Positions 8,354-16,053 of a stretch of DNA of 64,000 nt are shown one piece after another (position 1 is the first letter of the stretch; each line of letters starts with the position of its first letter). Below the pieces are notes generated by a model, which saw nothing but the letters and a program-made list of their open reading frames with translations, had not been told where the DNA came from and did not search any database. Origin of the DNA: Oceanidesulfovibrio marinus (GTDB taxonomy: Bacteria; Desulfobacterota; Desulfovibrionia; Desulfovibrionales; Desulfovibrionaceae); assembly GCF_013085545.1 (NCBI RefSeq), contig NZ_CP039543.1:3193322-3257321 (forward strand), written 5' to 3'. Position numbers and translations under genes: made by a program.

Positions 8354-9471
8354 GGCGATTCTCCTTGCGGTTCGGTGTTCTTGGGCCGGAAAAGGGCGTC
8401 CCGCTCCACTGGGGTAAAGCCGCAGTCGCAGGCCATGGCCACAATGCCCTCCGGCGTCAGGGCCTGCTCGCTGGAGGCGCCGGCCATATGGCCGATTTTC
8501 TCCTCCACCACGGTGCCGTCGAAGTCGTCCGCTCCGTAGTGCAGTGCCGTGAGCGCCAGTTTGACCCCGAGCATGACCCAGTAGGACTTGATGTGCGGGA
8601 TGTTGTCGAGCATGAGCCGGGAGATGGCGAGGGTCCGCAGGATATCCGGGGCCGAGACGCCGGCGAATCCTTCCGGCAGCTCCAGCGCGCTGTTCTTGAT
8701 GAGAAACGGCAGGAGGATGAAGCAGATGAAGCCGTTCGTCTCGTCCTGCAGCCGGCGCAGCTTGTCCAGATGGTCCAGCCGGTGCTCCACGCTTTCCACG
8801 TGGCCGAAAAGCATGGTGCAGTTGGTGCGGATGCCCATGGAGTGCGCCTCCTTGGAGATGCGCAGCCACTCGTCGCCGCTCACCTTTTCCGGGCAGATGC
8901 GCGCACGAACATCCGGGTCGAAGATCTCGGCGCCGCCGCCGGGCATCATCTCCTGGCCGGCAGCGCTCAACCGCTCCAGTACCTCGCGGGTGGAGATGGA
9001 CTCCAGCTTGGCGAAATGCTCGATCTCCACGGGTGTGAAGGCCTTGATGCTCGTGTTGGGCAGCTTCTTGTGCAGGGTGCGCAGGGCTGTCTCGAAGAAG
9101 TCGAGGCCCAGCTCCGGGTGGCAGCCGCCCACGATGTGCAGCTCGGTGATGTCTCCTGCCGAGGTCGCCTTGTCCACGATCTCGTCCAGGTTCAGGGTAA
9201 AGCCGCCCTCCTCGCCCACGCGGCGGTGGAACGCGCAGAAACGGCAGTCGTTGGCGCAGACGTTGGTGTAGTTGACGTGGCGGTTGCGGACCCAGGTAAC
9301 GCGCATGCCGTGGCGCTGCATCCGCACATAATGGGCCAGAGCGGCCACGGAGGAGAGATCCGGGCATTCGAAGAGCCGCCGGCCGTCCTCGATGGTCAGG
9401 CGCTCGCTCGCCTGCACTTTTTCCCGGATGTCGTCTATTCCGAGGGCCTCGTAGAATCGGGGGTTCAGCAT
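8347..9471 (-). CDS. mqnE: Aminofutalosine synthase (radical SAM)
   Basis: MqnE joins 3-(1-carboxyvinyl)oxybenzoate to SAM, making aminofutalosine. The 374-residue protein carries CxxxCxxC at C72, C76 and C79 (NVCANDCRFCAFHRR), GGCHPELGLDFF and MMPGGGAEIFDPDVR. The likely start is the ATG at 9471 (MLNPRFYEALGI). An upstream ATG at 9519 would run 55 bases into tetR and adds residues with no family resemblance. It overlaps the tetR stop by 7 bases. MqnE and MqnC are paralogous radical SAM enzymes and lie side by side here. Confidence 0.92.
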   Translation of the reverse strand: MLNPRFYEALGIDDIREKVQASERLTIEDGRRLFECPDLSSVAALAHYVRMQRHGMRVTWVRNRHVNYTNVCANDCRFCAFHRRVGEEGGFTLNLDEIVDKATSAGDITELHIVGGCHPELGLDFFETALRTLHKKLPNTSIKAFTPVEIEHFAKLESISTREVLERLSAAGQEMMPGGGAEIFDPDVRARICPEKVSGDEWLRISKEAHSMGIRTNCTMLFGHVESVEHRLDHLDKLRRLQDETNGFICFILLPFLIKNSALELPEGFAGVSAPDILRTLAISRLMLDNIPHIKSYWVMLGVKLALTALHYGADDFDGTVVEEKIGHMAGASSEQALTPEGIVAMACDCGFTPVERDALFRPKNTEPQGESPC

Positions 9472-10133
9472 GGTGCGATCAAACCTCGCTCGATGCAGGA
9501 CACCAGGGCGTCGATGCACGCGTCCAGCCGGGCGTCGTCGTGCAGGCCGAAGCCGGTGTCCATATAGGGTAAGGTGCGCGCCTGGAAGAATCGATCCATA
9601 AGCGCGTCCAGAAAGAAGACGGCCGCTTCCATATCCACATCCGGCCGCAGCTCGCCGCGGGCCTTGGCGTCCTCCACCAGGGAGCGCCAGTATTTCGTGG
9701 ACAGGCTGCGGACTCGTGACAGCAGTGTTTCGCGTAACGGAAAAGACTCCTGAAAGAGCATGCGCGTGTACAGGCGGTAGACCTCGGGGTGCGCTTCCAG
9801 AAAAGCGCTGACGGTCAGGAGCGCTTCGCGGATGCGCTGGCCCAGAGGCTCATCGCGGGTAGCGTCGCGTACGGAGCGCAAAGGCTCGGCAAACTGCCCG
9901 GCCACACGGTCGAATACGTAGTGGAAGAGGCGCTCCTTGTTGCCGAAGTACTGGAAGAGCGAGCCCTTGGCGATGCCCAGAGCGCGCGCGATGCGGTTGG
10001 AGCTGGCGCTGCCGAAGCCGTGCGCCGAGAACTCGTCCAGCGCGGCCTGGTAGACGCGTTGCTGCTTTTCCTCCGGCAAATTGAGAAACGTGGCTGAAGC
10101 CGGGGCGTCAGTATTTTGATGGATGGATTCCAT
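9465..10133 (-). CDS. TetR-family regulator of the menaquinone cluster
   Basis: This 222-residue protein has a TetR-type helix-turn-helix at about residues 45-64 (NRIARALGIAKGSLFQYFGNKE), preceded by the usual helix 1 (YQAALDEFSAHGFGSAS). The C-terminal all-helical domain would bind an effector and dimerise. It is the first gene of a minus-strand operon with mqnE, mqnC and mqnA. It is divergent from mqnD across a strong palindrome (10191-10210), so it most likely controls itself and both arms of the pathway. The ligand cannot be read from sequence. The subfamily resembles regulators of lipid or quinone metabolism only in general features. Confidence 0.85.
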   Translation of the reverse strand: MESIHQNTDAPASATFLNLPEEKQQRVYQAALDEFSAHGFGSASSNRIARALGIAKGSLFQYFGNKERLFHYVFDRVAGQFAEPLRSVRDATRDEPLGQRIREALLTVSAFLEAHPEVYRLYTRMLFQESFPLRETLLSRVRSLSTKYWRSLVEDAKARGELRPDVDMEAAVFFLDALMDRFFQARTLPYMDTGFGLHDDARLDACIDALVSCIERGLIAPC

Positions 10134-10190
10134 GATCTTTACGGCAGCTCACTTGGGGAGCATGGTTGCGTGAAACAGCGGTTTGTATCA

Positions 10191-10210
10191 GAATGACCAC
10201 CTGGTCATTC
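10191..10210. promoter_or_regulatory. Putative TetR operator between tetR-mqnECA and mqnD
   Basis: A 9-2-9 inverted repeat, GAATGACCA-cc-TGGTCATTC, lies 58 bases before the tetR start and 75 bases before the mqnD start. Both the size and the TGACC/GGTCA core are typical of TetR-family operators. Its location in the divergent intergenic region would let one repressor control both transcription units. Confidence 0.7.
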
Positions 10211-10284
10211 AGGGCGTTTGTAGGACTCATCCCGGATGCTGTCAATCCGGGTTCCACCTTTTTCCTTTGGCATCGGATACGACA

Positions 10285-11145
10285 ATGAAGCTGCGACTCG
10301 GCATATCCCCCTGTCCCAACGATACATTCATCTTCCACGGCCTGCTGCATCCGGAGGCGCAACCCGAGATGACGCCGCCCCCGTATACCTTCGACACCAC
10401 CTATGCCGATGTGGAGGAGCTGAACCGCATGGCCCTGGCCAGCGAGCCGGACGTGTGCAAGGTCTCGGCCCATGCCGCGGCCTTCATGCTGGACGAGTAC
10501 GTGGTGCTGCGCTGCGGCGGCGCGCTGGGCTACGGCTGCGGCCCGCTTCTGCTGGCTCAGCAGAACGTTTCCATCGAGGACATCTGGGCCGGCCCCATCG
10601 CCATCCCCGGCCGCATGACCACAGCCGCGCTTCTTCTGGAGCTCTGCGGCCGCAGCAAAGGGCTGGGCCCATCAACAGAGGCGAATCGGCCGGTCATGCT
10701 CTACTCGGAGATCATGGGCGCGGTGGAGCGCGGCGAGATTCCCGCCGGCGTTATCATCCACGAGGGCCGCTTTACTTTTCAGGAGCATGGCCTGACCAAG
10801 GTGCAGGACCTGGGCGCGTGGTGGGAAGAGGCCAAGGGGCTGCCCATCCCCTTGGGCGTCATCGTGATGCGTCGGATTCTTGGCCGGGAAGCACATGTGG
10901 CCATGGAGCAGGCCCTGCGCAAAAGCCTGGCCGCCGGCCTGGCCCACCCGGAACGCGCTAGCGAGTTCATCGCCGGCTACGCCCAGGAGCTGGACCCCCG
11001 CGTCATCGGCCAGCACGTGCAGACCTTTGTCAACAACTTCAGCATGGAGCTGGGTTCCGAAGGCGAAGCCTGCGTGCGGACATTCCTCAACGGCGCCCGC
11101 GACGTGCAGGACCGCGCGCCTGTGACGGCGATTTTTCCGGAGTAA
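10285..11145 (+). CDS. mqnD: 1,4-dihydroxy-6-naphthoate synthase
   Basis: MqnD converts cyclic dehypoxanthinyl futalosine to 1,4-dihydroxy-6-naphthoate, the ring precursor of menaquinone. The 286-residue protein starts with the family signature LRLGISPCPNDTFIFHGLL. It continues with VEELNRMAL, KVSAHA and a GVIIHEGRFTF segment. The frame is open upstream to 10183, but that part crosses the operator and shows no similarity, so I use the ATG at 10285. Transcription is divergent from tetR-mqnE-mqnC-mqnA. Futalosine hydrolase (mqnB) is not found in the window. Confidence 0.9.
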   Translation: MKLRLGISPCPNDTFIFHGLLHPEAQPEMTPPPYTFDTTYADVEELNRMALASEPDVCKVSAHAAAFMLDEYVVLRCGGALGYGCGPLLLAQQNVSIEDIWAGPIAIPGRMTTAALLLELCGRSKGLGPSTEANRPVMLYSEIMGAVERGEIPAGVIIHEGRFTFQEHGLTKVQDLGAWWEEAKGLPIPLGVIVMRRILGREAHVAMEQALRKSLAAGLAHPERASEFIAGYAQELDPRVIGQHVQTFVNNFSMELGSEGEACVRTFLNGARDVQDRAPVTAIFPE

Positions 11146-11167
11146 AGAAGGCGAGAAGAACCCCGGC

Positions 11168-11222
11168 GTTGGGGGACGCCGTCCCCCAACAAGCCCCCTG
11201 CAAGGGGACCACAGTCCCCTTG
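11168..11222. repeat. Two GC-rich hairpins between convergent mqnD and pepA
   Basis: GTTGGGGGAC / GTCCCCCAAC (11168-11177 and 11181-11190) forms a perfect 10-bp stem with a 3-base loop. CAAGGGGAC / GTCCCCTTG (11201-11209 and 11214-11222) forms a 9-bp stem with a 4-base loop. They sit directly after mqnD and could act as a terminator. Their build resembles the compound hairpin elements at 11305 and 14010. Confidence 0.65.
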
Positions 11223-11304
11223 ATCCTTATTCTAAGGACCAGAATTTTTACGGTCGGTTCGCGTCGCGCACCGGTCCGAATCTCCTGTCCTGGAGAATCG
11301 TAGG

Positions 11305-11370
11305 CCCCAGAAAGTTGGGTCCAGGGAGCTAAGCTCCCTGGCGGGGTGCGCGAGGGGCAGAGCCCCTCGC
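11305..11370 (-). repeat. Dispersed double-hairpin element, copy 1
   Basis: Read on the minus strand, this stretch has a GAGGGGC-tct-GCCCCTC type hairpin (stem 11350-11358 with 11362-11370). A linker ACCCCG and a CCAGGGAGC..GCTCCCTGG hairpin (11321-11330 with 11332-11341) follow, ending in a CTGGGG tail. The same order of elements occurs on the plus strand at 14010-14069. Both copies lie between the 3' ends of convergent genes, which suggests a bidirectional terminator or a mobile intergenic repeat. Confidence 0.75.
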
Positions 11371-11395
11371 ACCACACATCGAATATATCAGGCGA

Positions 11396-12988
11396 TCACG
11401 ACTGCCAGCGCAGAACGAGCTGGACAAGAGTGCGCACGCCAAAGCCGGTGCCGCCTTCGGGGCACAGGGGCGTAGCCTTTTCGGCCCAGGCCGGGCCGGC
11501 GATATCCAGGTGCGCCCACGGCGTATCCGGATCCACGAACTTCTCCAGGAACTTGGCGGCATGGATGGCGCCGCCTTCGCGCGGGCCCACGTTCTTGATA
11601 TCGGCGATCTCGCTCTTAAGCACGTCGGCGTAGGAATCCCACAGAGGCATAGGCCAGAAAGGCTCGCCAATGGCCAGGCTGAGCTCGCGGATGGTCTCTT
11701 CCAGGGCCTCATTCTCCGTGAACACGGCGGCCGTACCGTAGCCCAGGGCCACGACGCAGGCCCCGGTTAAGGTGGCGAGGTCGATGATCGCGGCCGGGTC
11801 ATAGCGCTTGGCGTAGGCCAGGGCGTCGCAGAGCAGCAGACGACCCTCGGCGTCGGTGTTGAGGATTTCCACGGTGAGGCCGGAGAGGCTGGTGACCACA
11901 TCGCCGGGGCGGGTGGCCTTGCCGTCGGGCATGTTGTCCGCACAGGGCATCAGACCCACGATGCGCCGCGGCAGCTTGAGCTCGCCCAGGGCGCGGAACA
12001 GACCGAGCACGGCAGCCGCGCCGGACATATCATCCTTCATGGTGGCCATGCTGTTGGACGGCTTGAGCGAAAGGCCGCCGGAGTCGTAGGTCACGCCTTT
12101 GCCCACAAAGACCAGGGGCGCGTCCTCGGCGTGGCCCTCGGGAGTGTGCTCCAGCACGATGAACCGTGCCGCCTCCGGGTTGCCGCGAAACACGGCGGCG
12201 TACGCGCCCATGCCGAGGTCGACGCAGTCCTGGGCGTCGAGCACGCGGCAGGAGTACCCATAGGCATCGGCCAGGGCCTGTGCTGCGTCGGCCATGGCGG
12301 CCGGGGTGATATGGTTGGGCGGCCCGTTCACCAGATCGCGCGCAAACGTAATACCAAGGGCCGTAGCCTCCGCGCGCAAGGCGGCCTGCTCCAGCTCCGG
12401 CGCAGGAGACTCCTGCAAAAACAGACTGATAGTAGACGGATCGGGCGGCGTGGGATCCTTTTCCGTCTTGTGTTTACGATACGTATACAATCCGCAATAC
12501 ATTCCGTATGCGAGCTCTTCGAGCGCCCATGCTTCCGGAAGCGTGGCAAGGGGATAGCGCAATGTCAGGTACTCGGCCAGCGTCTCCAGGGCAGCGCCGG
12601 GAATGGCTACGGAGTCGCAGCGCAGCTCCCGCGCCTTGCGCAACGCCACGGCGCCTGCCTCGCGCAGGCGTTGGGGGCCCGCATCGGGTTGCGCCGTATG
12701 ATCCGCGCGCTTGCCAAGCCCCAGGATAAGAACACGCCGTATGGGGGCGTTGCCAGGGGCGTGGAGCACGCACACATCCAGGGATGTGCCGCGGCAGTCC
12801 AGCAGACCGGTATGCTCGGCCAGCCAGGGCGCGGCTTTCAGAGTGCGGGCGGTGAGGCCCGGGAAGCGGGCGAAAAGCTCGGGCCCGAGGCTTTCGGCGG
12901 CATGCTCGTCATCAGGCTCAAAGGCGAACAGGAGCAAGGCGTCGGTTTCCCAACGGGTAGATTCCAGGGGGGTGAGTTCTATGGGCAT
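11396..12988 (-). CDS. pepA: Cytosol (leucyl) aminopeptidase, M17 family
   Basis: M17 aminopeptidases remove N-terminal residues from peptides using two metal ions and act as hexamers in the cytoplasm. The 530-residue protein has an N-terminal macro-like domain and a C-terminal catalytic domain. The latter shows GKGVTYDSGG (296-305), MKDDMSGA (317-324) and the family signature NTDAEGRL (377-384), which supply metal ligands and catalytic residues. A GGAGG site lies just upstream of the ATG. The gene stands alone, convergent with mqnD and divergent from the next gene. Confidence 0.95.
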   Translation of the reverse strand: MPIELTPLESTRWETDALLLFAFEPDDEHAAESLGPELFARFPGLTARTLKAAPWLAEHTGLLDCRGTSLDVCVLHAPGNAPIRRVLILGLGKRADHTAQPDAGPQRLREAGAVALRKARELRCDSVAIPGAALETLAEYLTLRYPLATLPEAWALEELAYGMYCGLYTYRKHKTEKDPTPPDPSTISLFLQESPAPELEQAALRAEATALGITFARDLVNGPPNHITPAAMADAAQALADAYGYSCRVLDAQDCVDLGMGAYAAVFRGNPEAARFIVLEHTPEGHAEDAPLVFVGKGVTYDSGGLSLKPSNSMATMKDDMSGAAAVLGLFRALGELKLPRRIVGLMPCADNMPDGKATRPGDVVTSLSGLTVEILNTDAEGRLLLCDALAYAKRYDPAAIIDLATLTGACVVALGYGTAAVFTENEALEETIRELSLAIGEPFWPMPLWDSYADVLKSEIADIKNVGPREGGAIHAAKFLEKFVDPDTPWAHLDIAGPAWAEKATPLCPEGGTGFGVRTLVQLVLRWQS

Positions 12989-13137
12989 TGGTCCTCCGGG
13001 TGTTGTTCGGAGCTATCATATCTACGTCGCGCACCGCATTCGTGCAACCCTGATCGCGGAATCACAAAGAATAACCCGGAACACTAAAGCCTTGCGCACA
13101 TCTGCCGATCCAAAGGGTAATCCAGCGAGGATTTCCC

Positions 13138-13986
13138 ATGCAGATCGACGGTACGACAACTTCCCTGTTCCAGTCCTTTTCGGGCTACGGCGCCGCATCC
13201 GGCCAAGGCTTCACCCTGTCCGGCAGCTCCCGCCGCGCATCGGACGCCAGCGATGCGTTCGGCCTGGACATGGCGCGCCGGCTTCAAGACTCTCCTAACG
13301 CCGCGACGAAAAGCGCGCCCAGCGACGCCGCAGCTTCTGAGCAGACCGATGCAGGCACCCAAACCGAGCAACCGGACGCGTCCCGCCTGGGGAGCGCCCT
13401 GGCGCAGACGGCGGAGTTCATCCGTGGCAAATTCGGCGACGACGCCGCCACAGCCGCCATGGGCATCATCTACAAGAGCGTGGGCGACGGTCCGTTGTCC
13501 GAAGAGAACCTGGGCAAGGGCCTGCTCAACGTGGTGCGCATGGTGGACAAGAACTACGGGTTCGCCGCCGGCGACACGCTCATGGGACAGCTCAACGGCG
13601 AGCTGAACAACGCCCTTAACGATTATTTCGACAACGGCTTCCAGGAAACGTTCTTCGCCGTCACGCCCGAGGTGAGCCAGAACATGGCCTCCGCCCTCAA
13701 CGCGGCCAATCTGGGCGGCAGTCTGGACGACGTGGACCTGCCCTCGCTCATCGACATGCTGCGCGACAGCCTGGCAGAGGGCGGCGCCCTTACCGACGAG
13801 ACCGTGACCACTCTGGAGCAGGCCGAGCTCGACCCCACCACTCTGACGCCGGATCGCCTCCAGCGCCTCATCGCCCAGGCCGTGCCCGAAGAAAGCGGCG
13901 CCGCCGCTCCCTCGGCCTACGACATGGCTGCCGCAGCCCAGTACGCCGCCCCACAGGCGGGCATGCTGCTCAATCAGATGATTTAA
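13138..13986 (+). CDS. Unknown protein, alanine/aspartate-rich
   Basis: I do not recognise this 282-residue protein. It has no signal peptide or membrane segment. Residues 1-85 are Ser/Ala/Thr-rich and probably disordered. Residues about 86-180 look globular (EFIRGKFGDDAATAAMGIIYKSVGDGPLSEENLGKGLLNVVRMVDKNYG). A helical, acidic tail ending in GMLLNQMI follows. A GAGGA site precedes the ATG. Codon use is like that of the neighbours, so it looks like a resident gene. The composition recalls secreted or surface-appendage-related proteins of this lineage, but that is only an impression. It is followed by a hairpin element. Confidence 0.75.
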   Translation: MQIDGTTTSLFQSFSGYGAASGQGFTLSGSSRRASDASDAFGLDMARRLQDSPNAATKSAPSDAAASEQTDAGTQTEQPDASRLGSALAQTAEFIRGKFGDDAATAAMGIIYKSVGDGPLSEENLGKGLLNVVRMVDKNYGFAAGDTLMGQLNGELNNALNDYFDNGFQETFFAVTPEVSQNMASALNAANLGGSLDDVDLPSLIDMLRDSLAEGGALTDETVTTLEQAELDPTTLTPDRLQRLIAQAVPEESGAAAPSAYDMAAAAQYAAPQAGMLLNQMI

Positions 13987-14009
13987 GCACCAGTTCTCTG
14001 TTTCATGAT

Positions 14010-14069
14010 AAGGGGCTCTGCCCCTTGAACCCCGCCAGGGAGCATTGCTCCCTGGACCCTATTCTGGGG
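14010..14069 (+). repeat. Dispersed double-hairpin element, copy 2
   Basis: AAGGGGC-tct-GCCCCTT (14010-14026) is followed by AACCCCG and CCAGGGAGC-att-GCTCCCTGG (14035-14055), then ACCC and a CTGGGG tail. It matches the element at 11305-11370 in inverted orientation. The spacing between the two hairpins differs by a few bases. It separates the convergent genes at 13138 and 14120. Confidence 0.75.
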
Positions 14070-14119
14070 TCCAGAGGGATAGTATTCCCCCAGCCGCCGG
14101 AGGCATAGCCGTGCCTCCC

Positions 14120-15319
14120 TCAGCGAACAGTATCCACCTGCTTCACCCGGCCGCCGCGGCCCACGGCGTAGGCCTTGATGCCCCAGTACATGCGGCGCGC
14201 GGTCCACGTGCGCAGGTAGCACCATGCCGAGAGCACGAGGGTGGCCAGCCCGGCCAGGAGCCAGGGCTTGAGGGGCGGCCGCTCCGGGATGAGGTCGCGC
14301 GTGCTGGCGAGGAGCACGGCGCCGACGGCGAGGTAGACGATGCCGGCCAGCCCGGCCCAGAGCGGAGCGCAGCCAAGCACGGCGGCGAGGAGAAGTCCAA
14401 CGGCGAGGAACGGCGGCAACGCCAGCAGCAGAAAGCCGAGGCCCGCGGCGATCCACGTGCCTGGCATGCAGAAGCGCAGGTAGAGGATCTGGCGCGTGAG
14501 CCACGCGGTCCAGAAGGAGAAGGTCGTGCCTGCGGCCGGGGAAACCAGGCAGGCGCGCGAGGCGTTGACAATGGGGAACCCCAGCATCTGGGCAAGCACG
14601 GTAAGCGAGACGTCGTCCACGATGTTGGTGCGCCAGAGCGCGTCCACGCCGTACTGGTGGTAGGCGCGGCGGGTGATGGCCATGGCCCCGCCCCACGCCT
14701 GAGAGAGCATGGGGATGCCCTGCATGAGGTGGAGCCCCAGCACGGCAAAGGCGTACATGAGCGTGGGCAGCTTCGAATCCTGCGGCGCAACGCGGTGGTA
14801 GCCGGTCACGGCAAAGGCCTCGGCCTTGACCAGGGGGGCGACGAGCTCGCGCAGGTGGCCCTGTGGTGCAATGTGCGTGGAGTCGCTGAAGGCGAGCACC
14901 TCGGGTGGCGAGTCCATGCTCTCCAGCAGGGCGATGCCGGCAAGCTGGTTGTGCAGCTTCTGGGCGTTGGTCTCGGCCTCGCCGGCAACCACGTGGTGCA
15001 CGTTGGTCAGCTCGGCGGCAAAGTCTTTGGCGATGCGCGTGGCCGGGTCGCTCGCATCGGCTGTCACCAGAGCGACGGTGAGGTCCGGGTAGTCCTGGTC
15101 CAGCAGTGTGGCCACGGCCTGGCGCATGGTGGGCCTGTCGCCGTGCATGGGGATGATGAGGCCGGCGCTGGGCCATTTCCCCTGCAGGCTGGCAAAGGCC
15201 GGATGGTCGGCCGGACGCGGCCCCTGGTTGGCCATGCGGATATGCGGGCGCCCCAGCAGGGCGATGGCTCCCAACAGGAGCAGGGCAAGAACGAGAATAC
15301 AGACGAGAAAGATGCTCAT
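14120..15319 (-). CDS. Family 2/21 membrane glycosyltransferase
   Basis: This 399-residue protein has one N-terminal membrane helix (about residues 3-24), a cytoplasmic GT-A domain and three or four C-terminal membrane helices (about 270-375). Conserved acidic motifs are seen at TADASDPA, FSDSTH and VDDVSLT, followed by an RQILYLR segment like the (Q/R)xxRW region. This layout resembles ceramide glucosyltransferase-like enzymes (GT21) and the hopanoid-associated HpnI. The donor and acceptor are unknown, and no hopanoid genes are nearby. It is convergent with the unknown gene at 13138, and the nearest upstream plus-strand gene is fliJ. Confidence 0.8.
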   Translation of the reverse strand: MSIFLVCILVLALLLLGAIALLGRPHIRMANQGPRPADHPAFASLQGKWPSAGLIIPMHGDRPTMRQAVATLLDQDYPDLTVALVTADASDPATRIAKDFAAELTNVHHVVAGEAETNAQKLHNQLAGIALLESMDSPPEVLAFSDSTHIAPQGHLRELVAPLVKAEAFAVTGYHRVAPQDSKLPTLMYAFAVLGLHLMQGIPMLSQAWGGAMAITRRAYHQYGVDALWRTNIVDDVSLTVLAQMLGFPIVNASRACLVSPAAGTTFSFWTAWLTRQILYLRFCMPGTWIAAGLGFLLLALPPFLAVGLLLAAVLGCAPLWAGLAGIVYLAVGAVLLASTRDLIPERPPLKPWLLAGLATLVLSAWCYLRTWTARRMYWGIKAYAVGRGGRVKQVDTVR

Positions 15320-15612
15320 GGTTCGTTTGGCGGATCGTGGTCTGTGGAACGGAGTCGAACTCTTGGCGGTCGCAGCCGCCGGACTCTCGTGCAGGTACAG
15401 GGAAACGCCGCCGCTGACAACGTATGGTTGCCGATTTTCCCCGCAATTGATCCGCGATCCGGCGCACCCACATCGGTTTTAAGCGTTGCTCCGAAGCGCT
15501 TCCGCTGCGTTTGGCAATACCCGGCAGCAGGATCTTGGAGGGCCGCGGCCTTCTTCGGCCCGCAATTTGCTTTGATGCCATGCAATTGCCGAAGGAACAG
15601 CGGACCATTGCC

Positions 15613-16053
15613 ATGACACGACCCTTTACATTTGCCTTGCAGCGCGTCCTTGATTATCGCGGACAGCTTGAGGAACAGGCCAAAATGGCTCTGGCCAAGG
15701 CGCAGCACGCCTACACCAAACAGGTGGAGCTTGTGCAGGAAATGCGCGATGCCCTGGAGCGGCACGAGGAGTCCTTGTACGACAACGAGCCCAGCCCGCA
15801 AGAGATGTGGCTGTGGCGCAACTACAAGGCACGGCTCGTGCAAGAGCTCCAGGAAGCGGACCGCAGGCTGCTGGAGCTGGCCCAGATGGTAAACCGCTGT
15901 CGGCGCGAGGCCGTGTTCCGCTCCAAGGATCGTAAGCTCCTGGAAAAACTAAAGACTAAGCAGAAGATACGCCATGACGAGGAAGAAGAACTCCGTGAGC
16001 AAAAGGAATTCGACGAAGCGGCCACGCTTCGTTACCGGCCTCAAGATCTCTAA
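15613..16053 (+). CDS. fliJ: Flagellar FliJ-like export chaperone
   Basis: This 146-residue protein is almost entirely an antiparallel coiled coil and begins with the typical FliJ N-terminus (RPFTFALQRVLDYR). FliJ is the central stalk-like subunit of the flagellar export ATPase and helps recycle chaperones. The start at 15613 fits the family. Earlier in-frame ATGs add a non-homologous leader. It overlaps the next gene by 80 bases in another frame. The MotE-like partner downstream supports a flagellar role. FliI and FliH are not in the window. Confidence 0.85.
   Translation: MTRPFTFALQRVLDYRGQLEEQAKMALAKAQHAYTKQVELVQEMRDALERHEESLYDNEPSPQEMWLWRNYKARLVQELQEADRRLLELAQMVNRCRREAVFRSKDRKLLEKLKTKQKIRHDEEEELREQKEFDEAATLRYRPQDL

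Noticed and set aside
7205-9367. A possible 720-residue fusion upstream of MqnC
   Set aside because: The frame is open through mqnE, but the N-terminal 338 residues are arginine/proline-rich shadow. A good ribosome site and GTG at 8353 mark the real mqnC start.
15345-15400. A tRNA-like stretch with GGAGTCGAAC resembling a T-arm
   Set aside because: The flanks do not form a T-stem or acceptor stem, and no anticodon arm is present.
15525-15545. A possible sigma-54 promoter (TGGCAATACCCGGCAG) before fliJ
   Set aside because: The GG to GC spacing is 9 instead of 10 bases and the -12 element lacks TTGC.
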